From positions 124,001-188,000 of the forward strand of contig NZ_SRUO01000006.1 of assembly GCF_004791025.1 (NCBI RefSeq): a stretch of DNA of 64,000 nt, in the 5' to 3' direction. The position numbers and the translations under genes are program-made. Below the pieces are notes generated by a model. It was not told the origin of the DNA, ran no database searches, and saw only the letters and a program-made list of their open reading frames with translations. The DNA is from Mesorhizobium sp. M4B.F.Ca.ET.203.01.1.1 (GTDB lineage Bacteria > Pseudomonadota > Alphaproteobacteria > Rhizobiales > Rhizobiaceae). Below, piece by piece: positions 9,029 to 16,814 of this stretch (its first letter is position 1; each line of letters starts with the position of its first letter).

Positions 9029-9829
9029 ATGTCTGACGTGGGCGGAGGAGCGAGCGCGGTGGTTTCAAAGGCCGAATTCGAGGGCAGGACGGCCGTGGTC
9101 ACAGGGGCTGGCGGCGGCCTTGGGTCGGCGATCGTGGCGCTGCTTGCCGAACGCGGCGCCCGCGTCGTCGGCTGCGACCAGTCGAACGAGGCGCTGGCCA
9201 GCCCGCATCTTGCCTCGCGCCACGTCTTCGACCTGCTCGACCGCGCGTCGGTCGAAACAGCCATCGCCGAAATCCTCGATCGCGACGGCGTTCCCGACAT
9301 CCTCATCAACAATGCCGGCTGGACGCGCGCCGAAACGCTTGGCGCGCTGACGGCGGACAGGATCGAGCGTGAGCTCGACCTCAACCTGACCGGCGTGATG
9401 ACTTTCGCCGACCCGCTCATCAAGGCTATGGCCAAGCGCGGCGCGGGCAGCGTCGTCTTCATCTCCTCCGTCAACGCGATTTCACATTTCGGCAATCCCG
9501 CCTATGCCGCCGCCAAGGCAGGCATCAACGCCTACGCCAAGGCGGTCGCCGTCGAACTCGGCCGCAGCGGCGTGCGCGCCAATGTCGTCTGCCCGGGATC
9601 GATCCGCACCGCCGCCTGGGATCATCGCCTGGCCAAAGACCCCGAAATCCTCGCCAAGCTGAAGCGGCTCTACCCGCTCGGCCGCATCGTCAACGCATTG
9701 GAAGTGGCGGAGGCGGTGGCCTTCCTTGCCTCCGATCGCGCATCGGGCGTAACAGGCGTGGTGATGCCGGTGGATGCAGGGCTGACCGCCGGCTGCCTGC
9801 CTTTCATTGACGGCATTTTGGGAGCGTGA
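9029..9829 (+). CDS. short-chain dehydrogenase/reductase
   Basis: 266-residue classical SDR. The Rossmann motif is VVTGAGGGLGSAI, the NAG motif is LINNAGWTRAE, and the active site is Ser in FISSVNAI plus YAAAKAG (Tyr-x-x-x-Lys). Asp after the second strand (VVGCDQSN) favours NAD over NADP. The ATG at 9029 avoids an unsupported N-terminal extension that would run into the promoter region. It overlaps or abuts the ATPase gene start (stop at 9827-9829), so the two are one operon. It probably oxidises or reduces the compound taken up by the adjacent transporter. Confidence 0.88.
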   Translation: MSDVGGGASAVVSKAEFEGRTAVVTGAGGGLGSAIVALLAERGARVVGCDQSNEALASPHLASRHVFDLLDRASVETAIAEILDRDGVPDILINNAGWTRAETLGALTADRIERELDLNLTGVMTFADPLIKAMAKRGAGSVVFISSVNAISHFGNPAYAAAKAGINAYAKAVAVELGRSGVRANVVCPGSIRTAAWDHRLAKDPEILAKLKRLYPLGRIVNALEVAEAVAFLASDRASGVTGVVMPVDAGLTAGCLPFIDGILGA

Positions 9830-9831
9830 CC

Positions 9832-10899
9832 ATGACCGACGTCCAGTTCCGCAACCTGTCGAAATCGTTCGGCCACCACCAGATCCTCGAGAACATCGAC
9901 CTCGAGATCGAAAGCGGCGAGTTCGTCGTGCTGGTCGGGCCTTCCGGCTGCGGCAAGTCGACCTTGCTGCGCATGCTGGCCGGGCTGGAGACGATCAGCT
10001 CGGGCGATCTCATGATCGGCGGACTAAGAGCCAACGACCTGCCGCCGCAGAAGCGCAACATCGCCATGGTGTTCCAATCCTACGCGCTGTTTCCGCACCT
10101 GAAGGCCGCCGACAATATCGGCTTCGGCCCGAAGATCCGTGGCGAGACGCGCGCTGCAGTCGACGATAAGGTGAAGAAGGCCTCCGGCGTTCTTAACCTC
10201 TTCTCCTATCTCGACCGCTATCCGAGGCAACTGTCGGGCGGCCAGCGCCAGCGCGTCGCCATGGGCCGCGCCATCGTGCGCGAACCTTCGGTGTTCCTGT
10301 TCGACGAGCCTTTGTCCAACCTCGACGCGCAATTGCGCGTGCAGATGCGCACCGAGATCAAGGCGCTGCACCAGCGGCTGAAATCGACCATCGTCTATGT
10401 CACCCACGACCAGATCGAGGCCATGACCATGGCCGACCGCATCGTGGTGATGGATCACGGCCGCATCCAGCAGGTCGGGCCGCCGCTGGAACTCTATGAC
10501 AGGCCGGCCAACAAATTCGTCGCCGGCTTCATCGGCTCGCCGTCGATGAGCTTCGTGTCCGGAGCATTGAAATCGACCGCAACCGATGCCTGGTTCGAGA
10601 CCAGCGGCGGCGGCCGCCTGGCGCTTGCCGGCAAGGCGGCGCCCGCCGGCGATGCGGTGGAGGCTGGCATCCGCCCCGAGCATTTCGTCATCGGCGGCGC
10701 CGGCGAAGCGATCGCCATCGATGTCGACGTCGTCGAGCCGACCGGTTCGGAAACCCATGTCTACGGCTCGGTCGGCGGCGACACGGTGCGCGCGGTGTTC
10801 CGCGACCGGGTGCAGGTGCGGCCGGGCGACCGCCTGCCGGTCACGGTCGAGCCGCGCAACATCCATCTGTTCGACAAGGCGACGGGCCTGCCGCTATGA
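9832..10899 (+). CDS. ABC transporter ATPase (UgpC/MsmK type)
   Basis: 355-residue ATPase of CUT1 sugar transporters. Walker A GPSGCGKST is at residues 36-44, the Q-loop is in VFQSYALFP, the signature LSGGQ at 134-138 and Walker B VFLFDEP around 154-160, followed by the H-loop in YVTHDQIEA. Residues from about 240 form the TOBE regulatory domain. The ATG at 9832 is seven bases after GGAG; a GTG at 9826 is also possible and overlaps the SDR stop. The local permeases and binding protein are encoded divergently, so this is presumably their motor. Confidence 0.93.
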   Translation: MTDVQFRNLSKSFGHHQILENIDLEIESGEFVVLVGPSGCGKSTLLRMLAGLETISSGDLMIGGLRANDLPPQKRNIAMVFQSYALFPHLKAADNIGFGPKIRGETRAAVDDKVKKASGVLNLFSYLDRYPRQLSGGQRQRVAMGRAIVREPSVFLFDEPLSNLDAQLRVQMRTEIKALHQRLKSTIVYVTHDQIEAMTMADRIVVMDHGRIQQVGPPLELYDRPANKFVAGFIGSPSMSFVSGALKSTATDAWFETSGGGRLALAGKAAPAGDAVEAGIRPEHFVIGGAGEAIAIDVDVVEPTGSETHVYGSVGGDTVRAVFRDRVQVRPGDRLPVTVEPRNIHLFDKATGLPL

Positions 10900-10929
10900 A
10901 GTCACCCCGATGAAGACGAAGCCACGCAC

Positions 10930-11811
10930 ATGAAGACGCCTGCCGACATCATCACGCGGCTGCAACTGATGTCGCAGGACGGCACCAAGTCGGACCGTCG
11001 GCTGGCCGGCCTCGTTCTGTCCGACCTCGACTTCGCCTCCAAGGCGGCGATCTCGGAGATCGCGGCGCGTGTCGGCGTCAGCGAGCCGACTGTCACCCGC
11101 TTCTGCCGCAACCTCGGCTGCGAAGGCCTGCGTGATTTCAAGTTCTACCTGGCGCAGGCGATCGCCATCGGCGGCCAGTACCTGTCGCCGGAGCCGCTGA
11201 GCCGCGACGCCCGCGAGCAGCGCATCGCATCCGCCATCACCGAGGCGGCGATATCGGCCATCCAGCGCGCCAGCGAGAGTCTCGACATGACGACGCTGGT
11301 CGGCGTCGCCGCGCGCATTGCAACCTCGGGCAACGTCTTGTGCATCGGCTCCGGCGGCATCTCCTCGATGATGGCGACCGAAATGCAGAACCGGCTGTTC
11401 CGGCTAGGCCTGCCGGTGCTGGCGCAGATCGACGGACAGTTGCAGCGCATGTATGCCGCCGTCGCCACGCCCGAGACCACGCTTGTCGCCTTTTCGGTGT
11501 CGGGCTATGCGCGATCGGTCATCGAGGCGGTGCAGGTCGCCCAGCAATATGGCGCCACAACGGTCGCCGTCACCGCCCCGGACTCCGCGCTCGCCAAGGC
11601 CGCCGACACGGTCATCCATCTGCAGTCGTTCGAGGACGGCAACATCTACAAGCCGACCTCGTCGCGCTATGCGCTGCTCGCCATCATCGACATGATCGTG
11701 ACCTCGGTCGCCGAGACACGCGGCCCGAAGGTGCTGGAGAACCTGCGCCGCATCAAGCAGAGCGTGAACACGCTGAAGGTCGACGACCCGCGCCTGCCGC
11801 TGGGGGATTGA
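10930..11811 (+). CDS. MurR/RpiR family transcriptional regulator
   Basis: 293 residues with an N-terminal RpiR helix-turn-helix (KAAISEIAARVGVSEPTVTRFCRNLGC, about residues 38-64) and a C-terminal SIS sugar-isomerase domain (about 110-260; CIGSGGISSMMATEMQNRL, FSVSGYARSVIEAVQ). This class senses phosphosugars or related metabolites and represses or activates a neighbouring catabolic operon. It closes the rightward SDR-ATPase group, 30 bases after the ATPase stop, so it most likely controls the divergent transport locus. Ligand unknown. Confidence 0.9.
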   Translation: MKTPADIITRLQLMSQDGTKSDRRLAGLVLSDLDFASKAAISEIAARVGVSEPTVTRFCRNLGCEGLRDFKFYLAQAIAIGGQYLSPEPLSRDAREQRIASAITEAAISAIQRASESLDMTTLVGVAARIATSGNVLCIGSGGISSMMATEMQNRLFRLGLPVLAQIDGQLQRMYAAVATPETTLVAFSVSGYARSVIEAVQVAQQYGATTVAVTAPDSALAKAADTVIHLQSFEDGNIYKPTSSRYALLAIIDMIVTSVAETRGPKVLENLRRIKQSVNTLKVDDPRLPLGD

Positions 11812-11885
11812 GGGGTCATCTTTCCATGGTCACGGGATGCCGAATGGGGACATTCGGTGAGAACCGAGCCAATCCTGGAATCGTC

Positions 11886-12062
11886 GCGCCGCCCTCATCC
11901 GCCTGCCGGCACCTTCTCCCCGTAAACGGGGAGAAGAGGGCTGGCCGCGCCCGCAGCGCAATTTTCTGCAACGTTTATGGTTGGCGAAAACGCCGGCGAC
12001 GGCATCTTTCTCCCCGTCACTATACGGGGAGAAATGCCCGGCAGGGCAATGAGGGGCAGCGC
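11886..12062. repeat. inverted-repeat intergenic element, type A
   Basis: The outer arms are imperfect inverse copies: GCGCCGCCCTCAT at the left end and ATGAGGGGCAGCGC at the right end. Each arm contains an inner hairpin around CTTCTCCCCGT...ACGGGGAGAA. The element fills the gap between the convergent RpiR and DUF167 genes. A close relative is at 32233-32421. Confidence 0.8.
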
Positions 12063-12087
12063 CGACCGACGATATGATTAGCAGCCA

Positions 12088-12420
12088 TCAATGCGGTTTG
12101 CCTTGGCCGCCGCTCAATGCCTCGATGCGCTTCGCCAGCTCAGCCGCATCTCCCACTATCCGCAGCGTCTTCAGCCGCGCCGTGCCGCCGGCGACGACCG
12201 CGACGGCCGACGCCGGAACGCCCAGCGCCTTGGCAACCAGTTTTACCAGCGCGGCATTCGCGGCGCCGTTTTCCGGCAGGGCGCGCACGCGGGCCTTGAG
12301 GTGGCTTCTGCCGTCGGCTGTCGTCTCGACGCCCTCGATCCGATCGAGCGCCGCCTTCGGCGTCAGCCGGACGCACAGGTCGATGCCGTCGTCGCGCGAG
12401 CGGAACGGCGGCATGCTCAT
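12088..12420 (-). CDS. DUF167 (YggU) family protein
   Basis: 110-residue DUF167 protein. The family pattern VRLTPKAALDRIEGVE, then LKARVRALPENGAANAALVKLVAKALGVP and VVAGGTARLKTLRI is complete. The fold is known from E. coli YggU, but no function has been established. It starts three bases after the stop of the YggT gene, a pairing that is common in proteobacteria. Confidence 0.92.
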   Translation of the reverse strand: MSMPPFRSRDDGIDLCVRLTPKAALDRIEGVETTADGRSHLKARVRALPENGAANAALVKLVAKALGVPASAVAVVAGGTARLKTLRIVGDAAELAKRIEALSGGQGKPH

Positions 12421-12423
12421 GCC

Positions 12424-12714
12424 TCAGACGACCAGCGACAGCACCGTGGTCAGCAGGAACTGGCGGATGAAGAAAATGATCAGCAAGAGGATGATCGGCG
12501 AGATGTCGACGCCGCCGAGATCGGGCATGAAACGGCGGATCGGCCTGAGCGCCGGTTCGGTCAGCCTGTAGAGCACGTTGCCGATGGTGCCGACGAACTG
12601 GTTGCGCGAGTTGACGACGTTGAAGGCATAGAGCCAGGAAAAGATCGCCGAGGCGATGATGATCCACCAGTAGAGGTCAAGCGCCATGACGATGGTCTGA
12701 ATAAGGGCGATCAT
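12424..12714 (-). CDS. YggT family membrane protein
   Basis: 96 residues from the ATG at 12714 ([20 protein letters not shown]). Two hydrophobic blocks flank a conserved middle [24 protein letters not shown], the hallmark of YggT. These small inner-membrane proteins have been linked to osmotic or ion homeostasis in some bacteria, but the mechanism is not known. It forms a two-gene unit with the DUF167 gene. The open frame extends upstream to 12825, but that extension has no family resemblance. Confidence 0.92.
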   Translation of the reverse strand: MIALIQTIVMALDLYWWIIIASAIFSWLYAFNVVNSRNQFVGTIGNVLYRLTEPALRPIRRFMPDLGGVDISPIILLLIIFFIRQFLLTTVLSLVV

Positions 12715-12863
12715 GCCGGTCTCCAATTGTTGCCGACATGTAGCCATTGCCGGCCAAAGCGGCAAGAGCCGCCTTGCGCGCATGCCGGAGCGGACGGCAA
12801 ATGTCGGGTCGTTTCGCCTTGACACGAAACGGTCGCGCCCGATAAATGCGCCATCCGCTGGAC

Positions 12864-12939
12864 GGGGCTGTAGCTCAGCTGGGAGAGCGCATCGTTCGCA
12901 ATGATGAGGTCAGGGGTTCGATCCCCCTCAGCTCCACCA
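12864..12939 (+). tRNA. tRNA-Ala (anticodon CGC)
   Basis: 76 bases fold as a complete cloverleaf: acceptor GGGGCTG with CAGCTCC, D-stem GCTC/GAGC, anticodon stem CATCG/TGATG around loop TTCGCAA, T-stem AGGGG/CCCCT around TTCGATC, and an encoded CCA end. The anticodon CGC is at 12897-12899. It stands immediately left of the low-GC accessory island, a common arrangement where a tRNA serves as an integration site, although no second copy of its 3' end was found. Confidence 0.97.
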
Positions 12940-13075
12940 GCGGATAAGCAAGAGCGGGATAAAGCATAAAATACAGGTACTTAGGCTGGGCGACGGCTCG
13001 GCGGCGCACCCAGTTGCGTACCCACCTTGCGTACCCAGGAATACGACGCAGGCTCGCGCGTCGGAAGCTAAACAA

Positions 13076-13681
13076 TCAAGAATCACCCTCACCAGCTTTT
13101 GCTCTTCTCGACGCCTTCCGCTTTTTGACAGCTTTGGCCTCGACGCCTGCTGCGACCTGGGATTTTACCTGATCCATTAGGCGACGTTGAAGCAGTTTCA
13201 CAAGGTCTTCGCCAGAACCAATGTCGAGAAGATCCTCTCCTGTCAAAATGAGTACTGTCTGGCCTTCAATCATCGCCGCCGTGAGATGGAAAAATCCCGC
13301 TGTTCTATTAGCCGGATTGCCGGCAACGCCCTCAAGTGCGATGAAGACGCCACTACGTCGGCCTTTGTCTTTCAGCAGGCTTGCGAAGTAACGCAGCTCT
13401 CGACTGCTAACAGCGCTGGACCAACCTTTGCATTCAACTATCAATGGGCAATCAAGGAAGTGCAGACCGTCTATGGGGCACGTATTCATGAAGTAAAGGT
13501 CGATTTCCTGCGTGCCGAAATCGCTCACCACATCTTGGTCTTCGAGGGCAAGGCCGGGGACCGCTCGGAATATAGTCGCAATAAGTGTCTCTAGTCGCTT
13601 GCCTTTGCGATGCGCCTCCTCTGTTTCTTCCCGAATAGCATTGATCTCCAGGGCGATGTGGGCTCGATCAAGCGGCGCCAT
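13076..13681 (-). CDS. PD-(D/E)XK restriction-endonuclease-like protein
   Basis: 201 residues from the ATG at 13681. Candidate nuclease residues lie in order: Glu31 in a first helix (KRLETLIATIF), Asp61 in GTQEIDLYF, and Glu83-Cys84-Lys85 in LIVECKGW, followed by a helix and SGVFIAL. This is the Mrr/REase-like form of the PD-(D/E)XK fold, expected to cut DNA. The C-terminus is strongly basic (KAVKKRKASRRAK). The start overlaps the end of the upstream NDT/nuclease fusion gene by 14 bases, so they are probably translated together. Base composition is lower in GC than the surrounding chromosome. Target unknown. Confidence 0.7.
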   Translation of the reverse strand: MAPLDRAHIALEINAIREETEEAHRKGKRLETLIATIFRAVPGLALEDQDVVSDFGTQEIDLYFMNTCPIDGLHFLDCPLIVECKGWSSAVSSRELRYFASLLKDKGRRSGVFIALEGVAGNPANRTAGFFHLTAAMIEGQTVLILTGEDLLDIGSGEDLVKLLQRRLMDQVKSQVAAGVEAKAVKKRKASRRAKAGEGDS

Positions 13682-14642
13682 CTGCCGTCCTTGTGCCAAA
13701 GGCGGCGCGTTGCCGACGCTGGGAAACATCCACAACGAACGTGCCACGCTCGATTAGTTTGATCAGCGTTTCTGCCGCGTAAGCGAGCACGCGCGGAGTC
13801 TCAGACAGGACGGGAGGCTTATGCGGTCGGTCATGGTCGAAAACCACCAGCGCGAGTTGGGCACTGGTACTGCCGATCCACCTGTCGAGCTTTTTGATGG
13901 TGTGTTCGAGGTTTTTCACGACGCTTCCGGTTCCACCGCCAAATATCTTGCACTCGACAAGAACAGGTCCGCCTACCTCATACGCTAGTTCGTTCAACCA
14001 AAGGACGAGATCGGCCTCTCTTTGACTGGCCTCCACGTTTTGGTGGTCCGTGAAAGTTACCTCACCCCCTGCCTGGCGAAAGATATCCGCCACCAACTCT
14101 TCAAATTGGAACCCCCGGCGAGCGCCCTTGATCAACCGCACTGTTTGCAGCCGCTCCCTAGCCCATTCTAAGTCTTGGATGGAACGAACTGGTGAATCGT
14201 TGCGCTGATCATCTTCGAGTGACCCAAGAGTAGCTGTCAGTCGAATGAATCGATCAATGTCGTTGGCTATTTCGGGAAGTTGGCCGAGGCTAGACACGCG
14301 GATGAATTCAACGCCCCGAAAGTCTAAAAGCGATGCCAAGTCGGGAACCTTCTCACCGATGCCAAGCATGAGGATGGGCTTCCCGAGGGCATGCGCCATA
14401 CCCAGCTCGAAGGTAACGCTTGGAGATAGGAACTGAGAGACGACTGCAACGACAAAGTCTACGTCGGAGAGGTGCCCTCGCAGTTCGTTCGCGACGATCT
14501 TTCCCGTCAGTTCGTATGTCGCACGGGTTACGTCCAGTCCAAGGTCAGTCAGAAACATGAGAACTCGGCTCGCGCCCGACTGGATCGGGGCAATGAGATA
14601 GCAGCGTTTGCGCCGTCTCCTATCCTCGTGGGCTGCGCTCAC
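13668..14642 (-). CDS. NDT/TIR-like domain fused to PD-(D/E)XK nuclease
   Basis: 324 residues in two parts. Residues 13-120 look like a nucleoside deoxyribosyltransferase/TIR-like Rossmannoid domain: CYLIAPI at the first strand, then DVDFVVAVVSQFLSPSVTFELG with Glu79 and MAHALGKPILML. Such domains bind or hydrolyse nucleotides such as NAD in bacterial immunity. Residues 175-280 look like a PD-(D/E)XK nuclease: Glu181, Asp211 in READLVLW, Glu230-Cys231-Lys232 in VLVECKIF. The gene lies downstream of the OLD-type gene and overlaps the second nuclease gene. The fusion is read from motifs by eye; the N-terminal family is the less certain half. Confidence 0.6.
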   Translation of the reverse strand: MSAAHEDRRRRKRCYLIAPIQSGASRVLMFLTDLGLDVTRATYELTGKIVANELRGHLSDVDFVVAVVSQFLSPSVTFELGMAHALGKPILMLGIGEKVPDLASLLDFRGVEFIRVSSLGQLPEIANDIDRFIRLTATLGSLEDDQRNDSPVRSIQDLEWARERLQTVRLIKGARRGFQFEELVADIFRQAGGEVTFTDHQNVEASQREADLVLWLNELAYEVGGPVLVECKIFGGGTGSVVKNLEHTIKKLDRWIGSTSAQLALVVFDHDRPHKPPVLSETPRVLAYAAETLIKLIERGTFVVDVSQRRQRAAFGTRTADGAA

Positions 14643-14780
14643 CTGTTTCCCCTGTGATGATCTTGGCCGGTGAATGTGACCGGCAACACGAAAAAAGGGA
14701 AGATAGCGGCAATCGCAAATCTCCGGCCGAGAATTCGGTTCGGTTCAACGCACGGAGACGTCGCTAGTTTGCAACTGCCG

Positions 14781-16556
14781 TCAATGTGGAGCGATGCGGA
14801 ACTTCTCCAAAGAATCCAGCAGCCGTCGCATGTCAGCCGGAATGTCTTCCCGGTTGATCGATTCGGCAATTCGGGCGTCTGTTAATGTTACACCGTATAG
14901 GTCTTGCACGCGCTGACGGAACAGCCTGAGAACCTCCTTTCCTGGAACAAGTGCAATCCTAGTCTCTAAGCTGTCCCAAAGACGGTCGAAGGCGCCAAGT
15001 ACGTCCTTATAAACCCGAGACCTGTCTTGCCCGCTTGGGCGCAGATAGTCGTGCCGTCGGCCCATCAACTGCGAAAGGACATCTTCTTTTAACGGTCGGG
15101 TGATCTCTTCGAGCAGCGCTGCGGACACTGCTGTTAAAGCCTGCTTCTCTGCGCCGGGCTCAAGCCGCGAATTCAGAACTCGCATGATCGCACGGTCGAG
15201 TGCTGCGGGGACTAAAAGGTAATTCTCGATCTCCTTCCGATCGAGAACCCACGCCAGCCTGAGGTTCGTTTCCAGGTTTTGCAAGACCTCCGCGATGTGC
15301 TCGTCACAGAAATAATCTCGGTCATATACAGCTCCGATCATGAGCGGCGCCCCCAGGGCCTCGGCGATGCCGGACGCGAGGGTCGTGATTCGCTGCCAAG
15401 ACCCGAAGCCTCCAGATTCCAAAGGCGTTATTCCGGTCCCTGAGCTCAATTCCTGCATTCCCAGCTTGCGTGCAAACCGTCGGATCAGCCGGAAATCGTC
15501 GAGTCCTTCGACAAAAAGAACTCTTCGACTCTTTGCAAGCGCAGTTAGAGTGATGTTCTGAGACGATCCCACCACTTCGAGCGCGCGCTGGATTCCGGCC
15601 ACGTTCTTTAGACGCTCGCCCGCGCGGCGCCGCTTATCGATCATGAGTATCTCAGCCGGATCGGCCTCAGCGATGATTTCACTGGAGTGTGTAGCAAGCA
15701 GCACGTCGGCGCCAATGTCGCGAACGATCCCAAGAAACTGGCGTTGAACATCCGGGTGCAAATAGACCTCGGGCTCATCGACCACGACTAGGGAATTCTC
15801 CGTGGCCCGAGAGAGGTGGGTAAGCAACTGGCACCAGACTTGGAAGCCGAAACCGACCCAATAGATTTCCCGCGTCATTCGGCCTTCCAGGCAGAACATT
15901 GTCAGTTCACCTGTCTGATAATTATACTCCGGCGGGGTGATGGTCATGCCAGGCCAAGTGCGCGCAACTAGGTCCGCAAAATCTCCGAAACCTTCCGGGT
16001 TATAGTGCCAATAGCTCCGGAAGTGACGTGAAGCCCGATGGGTCGAAATCGCGGCCACTACTGTGCTGCGCTCCCGTCGATTTTCGTTGTGCTCAACCGG
16101 CCCAAGAACTGGCACAATTACCAGGGAGGCTGGAAACTCGCGTTTGAAGACGGCCGCACTCGTAACCACCCCTATATCCAGATGCGGGACCAAGACGCAG
16201 CCGCCATCATCAGGGAAGATCAGGGCGAGCGAATTGCCGTTATTCAGGTGGAAGGTCACCCGGGATTCAGCTCCATTGTAGTCGGTCTGCACGTTTTCCA
16301 GCGAAATGGGAACGCTCTCAGCGGGTATCCGGTAGCCAATGGCAACCTCTTCGCCGACATGCACGCGAATGGGAGAGCCTTTTCGTGCAACGCGGATCGC
16401 GGCGTCGAGCGTCCGCAATGCTCCAATGATCGTCGATTTCCCCGAATTGTTGGGGCCGACCAATATATTCACCTCACCAAGCGTCAGTGAATAGGTGCCA
16501 AAAGCCTTGAAATTTGAGAATTCAATACGTCGAATCCGACCTCTGACCTGTGACAT
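14781..16556 (-). CDS. OLD-family ATP-dependent endonuclease (AAA-TOPRIM)
   Basis: 591 residues from the ATG at 16556, which follows AGGGG; another ATG is at 16565. N-terminal SMC/ABC-type ATPase: IEFSNFKAFG, Walker A GPNNSGKST at residues 34-42, Walker B SLVVVDEPE around 255-263, switch His in LLATHSSEI at 290. A TOPRIM domain follows from about 345: Glu350 in VLFVEGLDD and the acidic pair Asp412/Asp414 in YDRDYF. OLD proteins are nucleases of phage and defence systems (P2 Old, Gabija GajA). No GajB-type helicase is next to it; instead the downstream genes encode two PD-(D/E)XK nucleases, 138 bases on. Confidence 0.85.
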   Translation of the reverse strand: MSQVRGRIRRIEFSNFKAFGTYSLTLGEVNILVGPNNSGKSTIIGALRTLDAAIRVARKGSPIRVHVGEEVAIGYRIPAESVPISLENVQTDYNGAESRVTFHLNNGNSLALIFPDDGGCVLVPHLDIGVVTSAAVFKREFPASLVIVPVLGPVEHNENRRERSTVVAAISTHRASRHFRSYWHYNPEGFGDFADLVARTWPGMTITPPEYNYQTGELTMFCLEGRMTREIYWVGFGFQVWCQLLTHLSRATENSLVVVDEPEVYLHPDVQRQFLGIVRDIGADVLLATHSSEIIAEADPAEILMIDKRRRAGERLKNVAGIQRALEVVGSSQNITLTALAKSRRVLFVEGLDDFRLIRRFARKLGMQELSSGTGITPLESGGFGSWQRITTLASGIAEALGAPLMIGAVYDRDYFCDEHIAEVLQNLETNLRLAWVLDRKEIENYLLVPAALDRAIMRVLNSRLEPGAEKQALTAVSAALLEEITRPLKEDVLSQLMGRRHDYLRPSGQDRSRVYKDVLGAFDRLWDSLETRIALVPGKEVLRLFRQRVQDLYGVTLTDARIAESINREDIPADMRRLLDSLEKFRIAPH

Positions 16557-16814
16557 GCCCCTCATCCTGCCTAAAACCCGGAAGGCAATGGTTCTTGACC
16601 GCCCGCAGCAACTGCCTTGACTAACCGCGTCTTCAATGCTGAGCCGAAAGGAAACAGCCGCGACGCGGCTACTATCATTTCCGATTCGGTCGCTTGAGCC
16701 GAGTCCGCCATTGCGAGACGACTGGCTACGAAGCAGGCGATCTTTCGGCGGTATAGGATGGAAGCAACAGCTTAAGATGCCGCCTATACAAAATGCACAT
16801 GTATGGATGCACCC

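Noticed and set aside
13014..13037. Tandem TTGCGTACCCA pair just after the tRNA as an attachment site
   Set aside because: The two copies are adjacent, do not match the tRNA 3' end and no third copy was seen at the right island border, so there is no support for att function.
12875..13075. Minus-strand open frame over the tRNA containing [14 protein letters not shown]
   Set aside because: This is the well-known artefact of translating the antisense of a tRNA gene; it has no gene character of its own.
14781..16556. Gabija system
   Set aside because: The OLD-type protein resembles GajA in plan, but no UvrD-like GajB helicase is encoded on either side.
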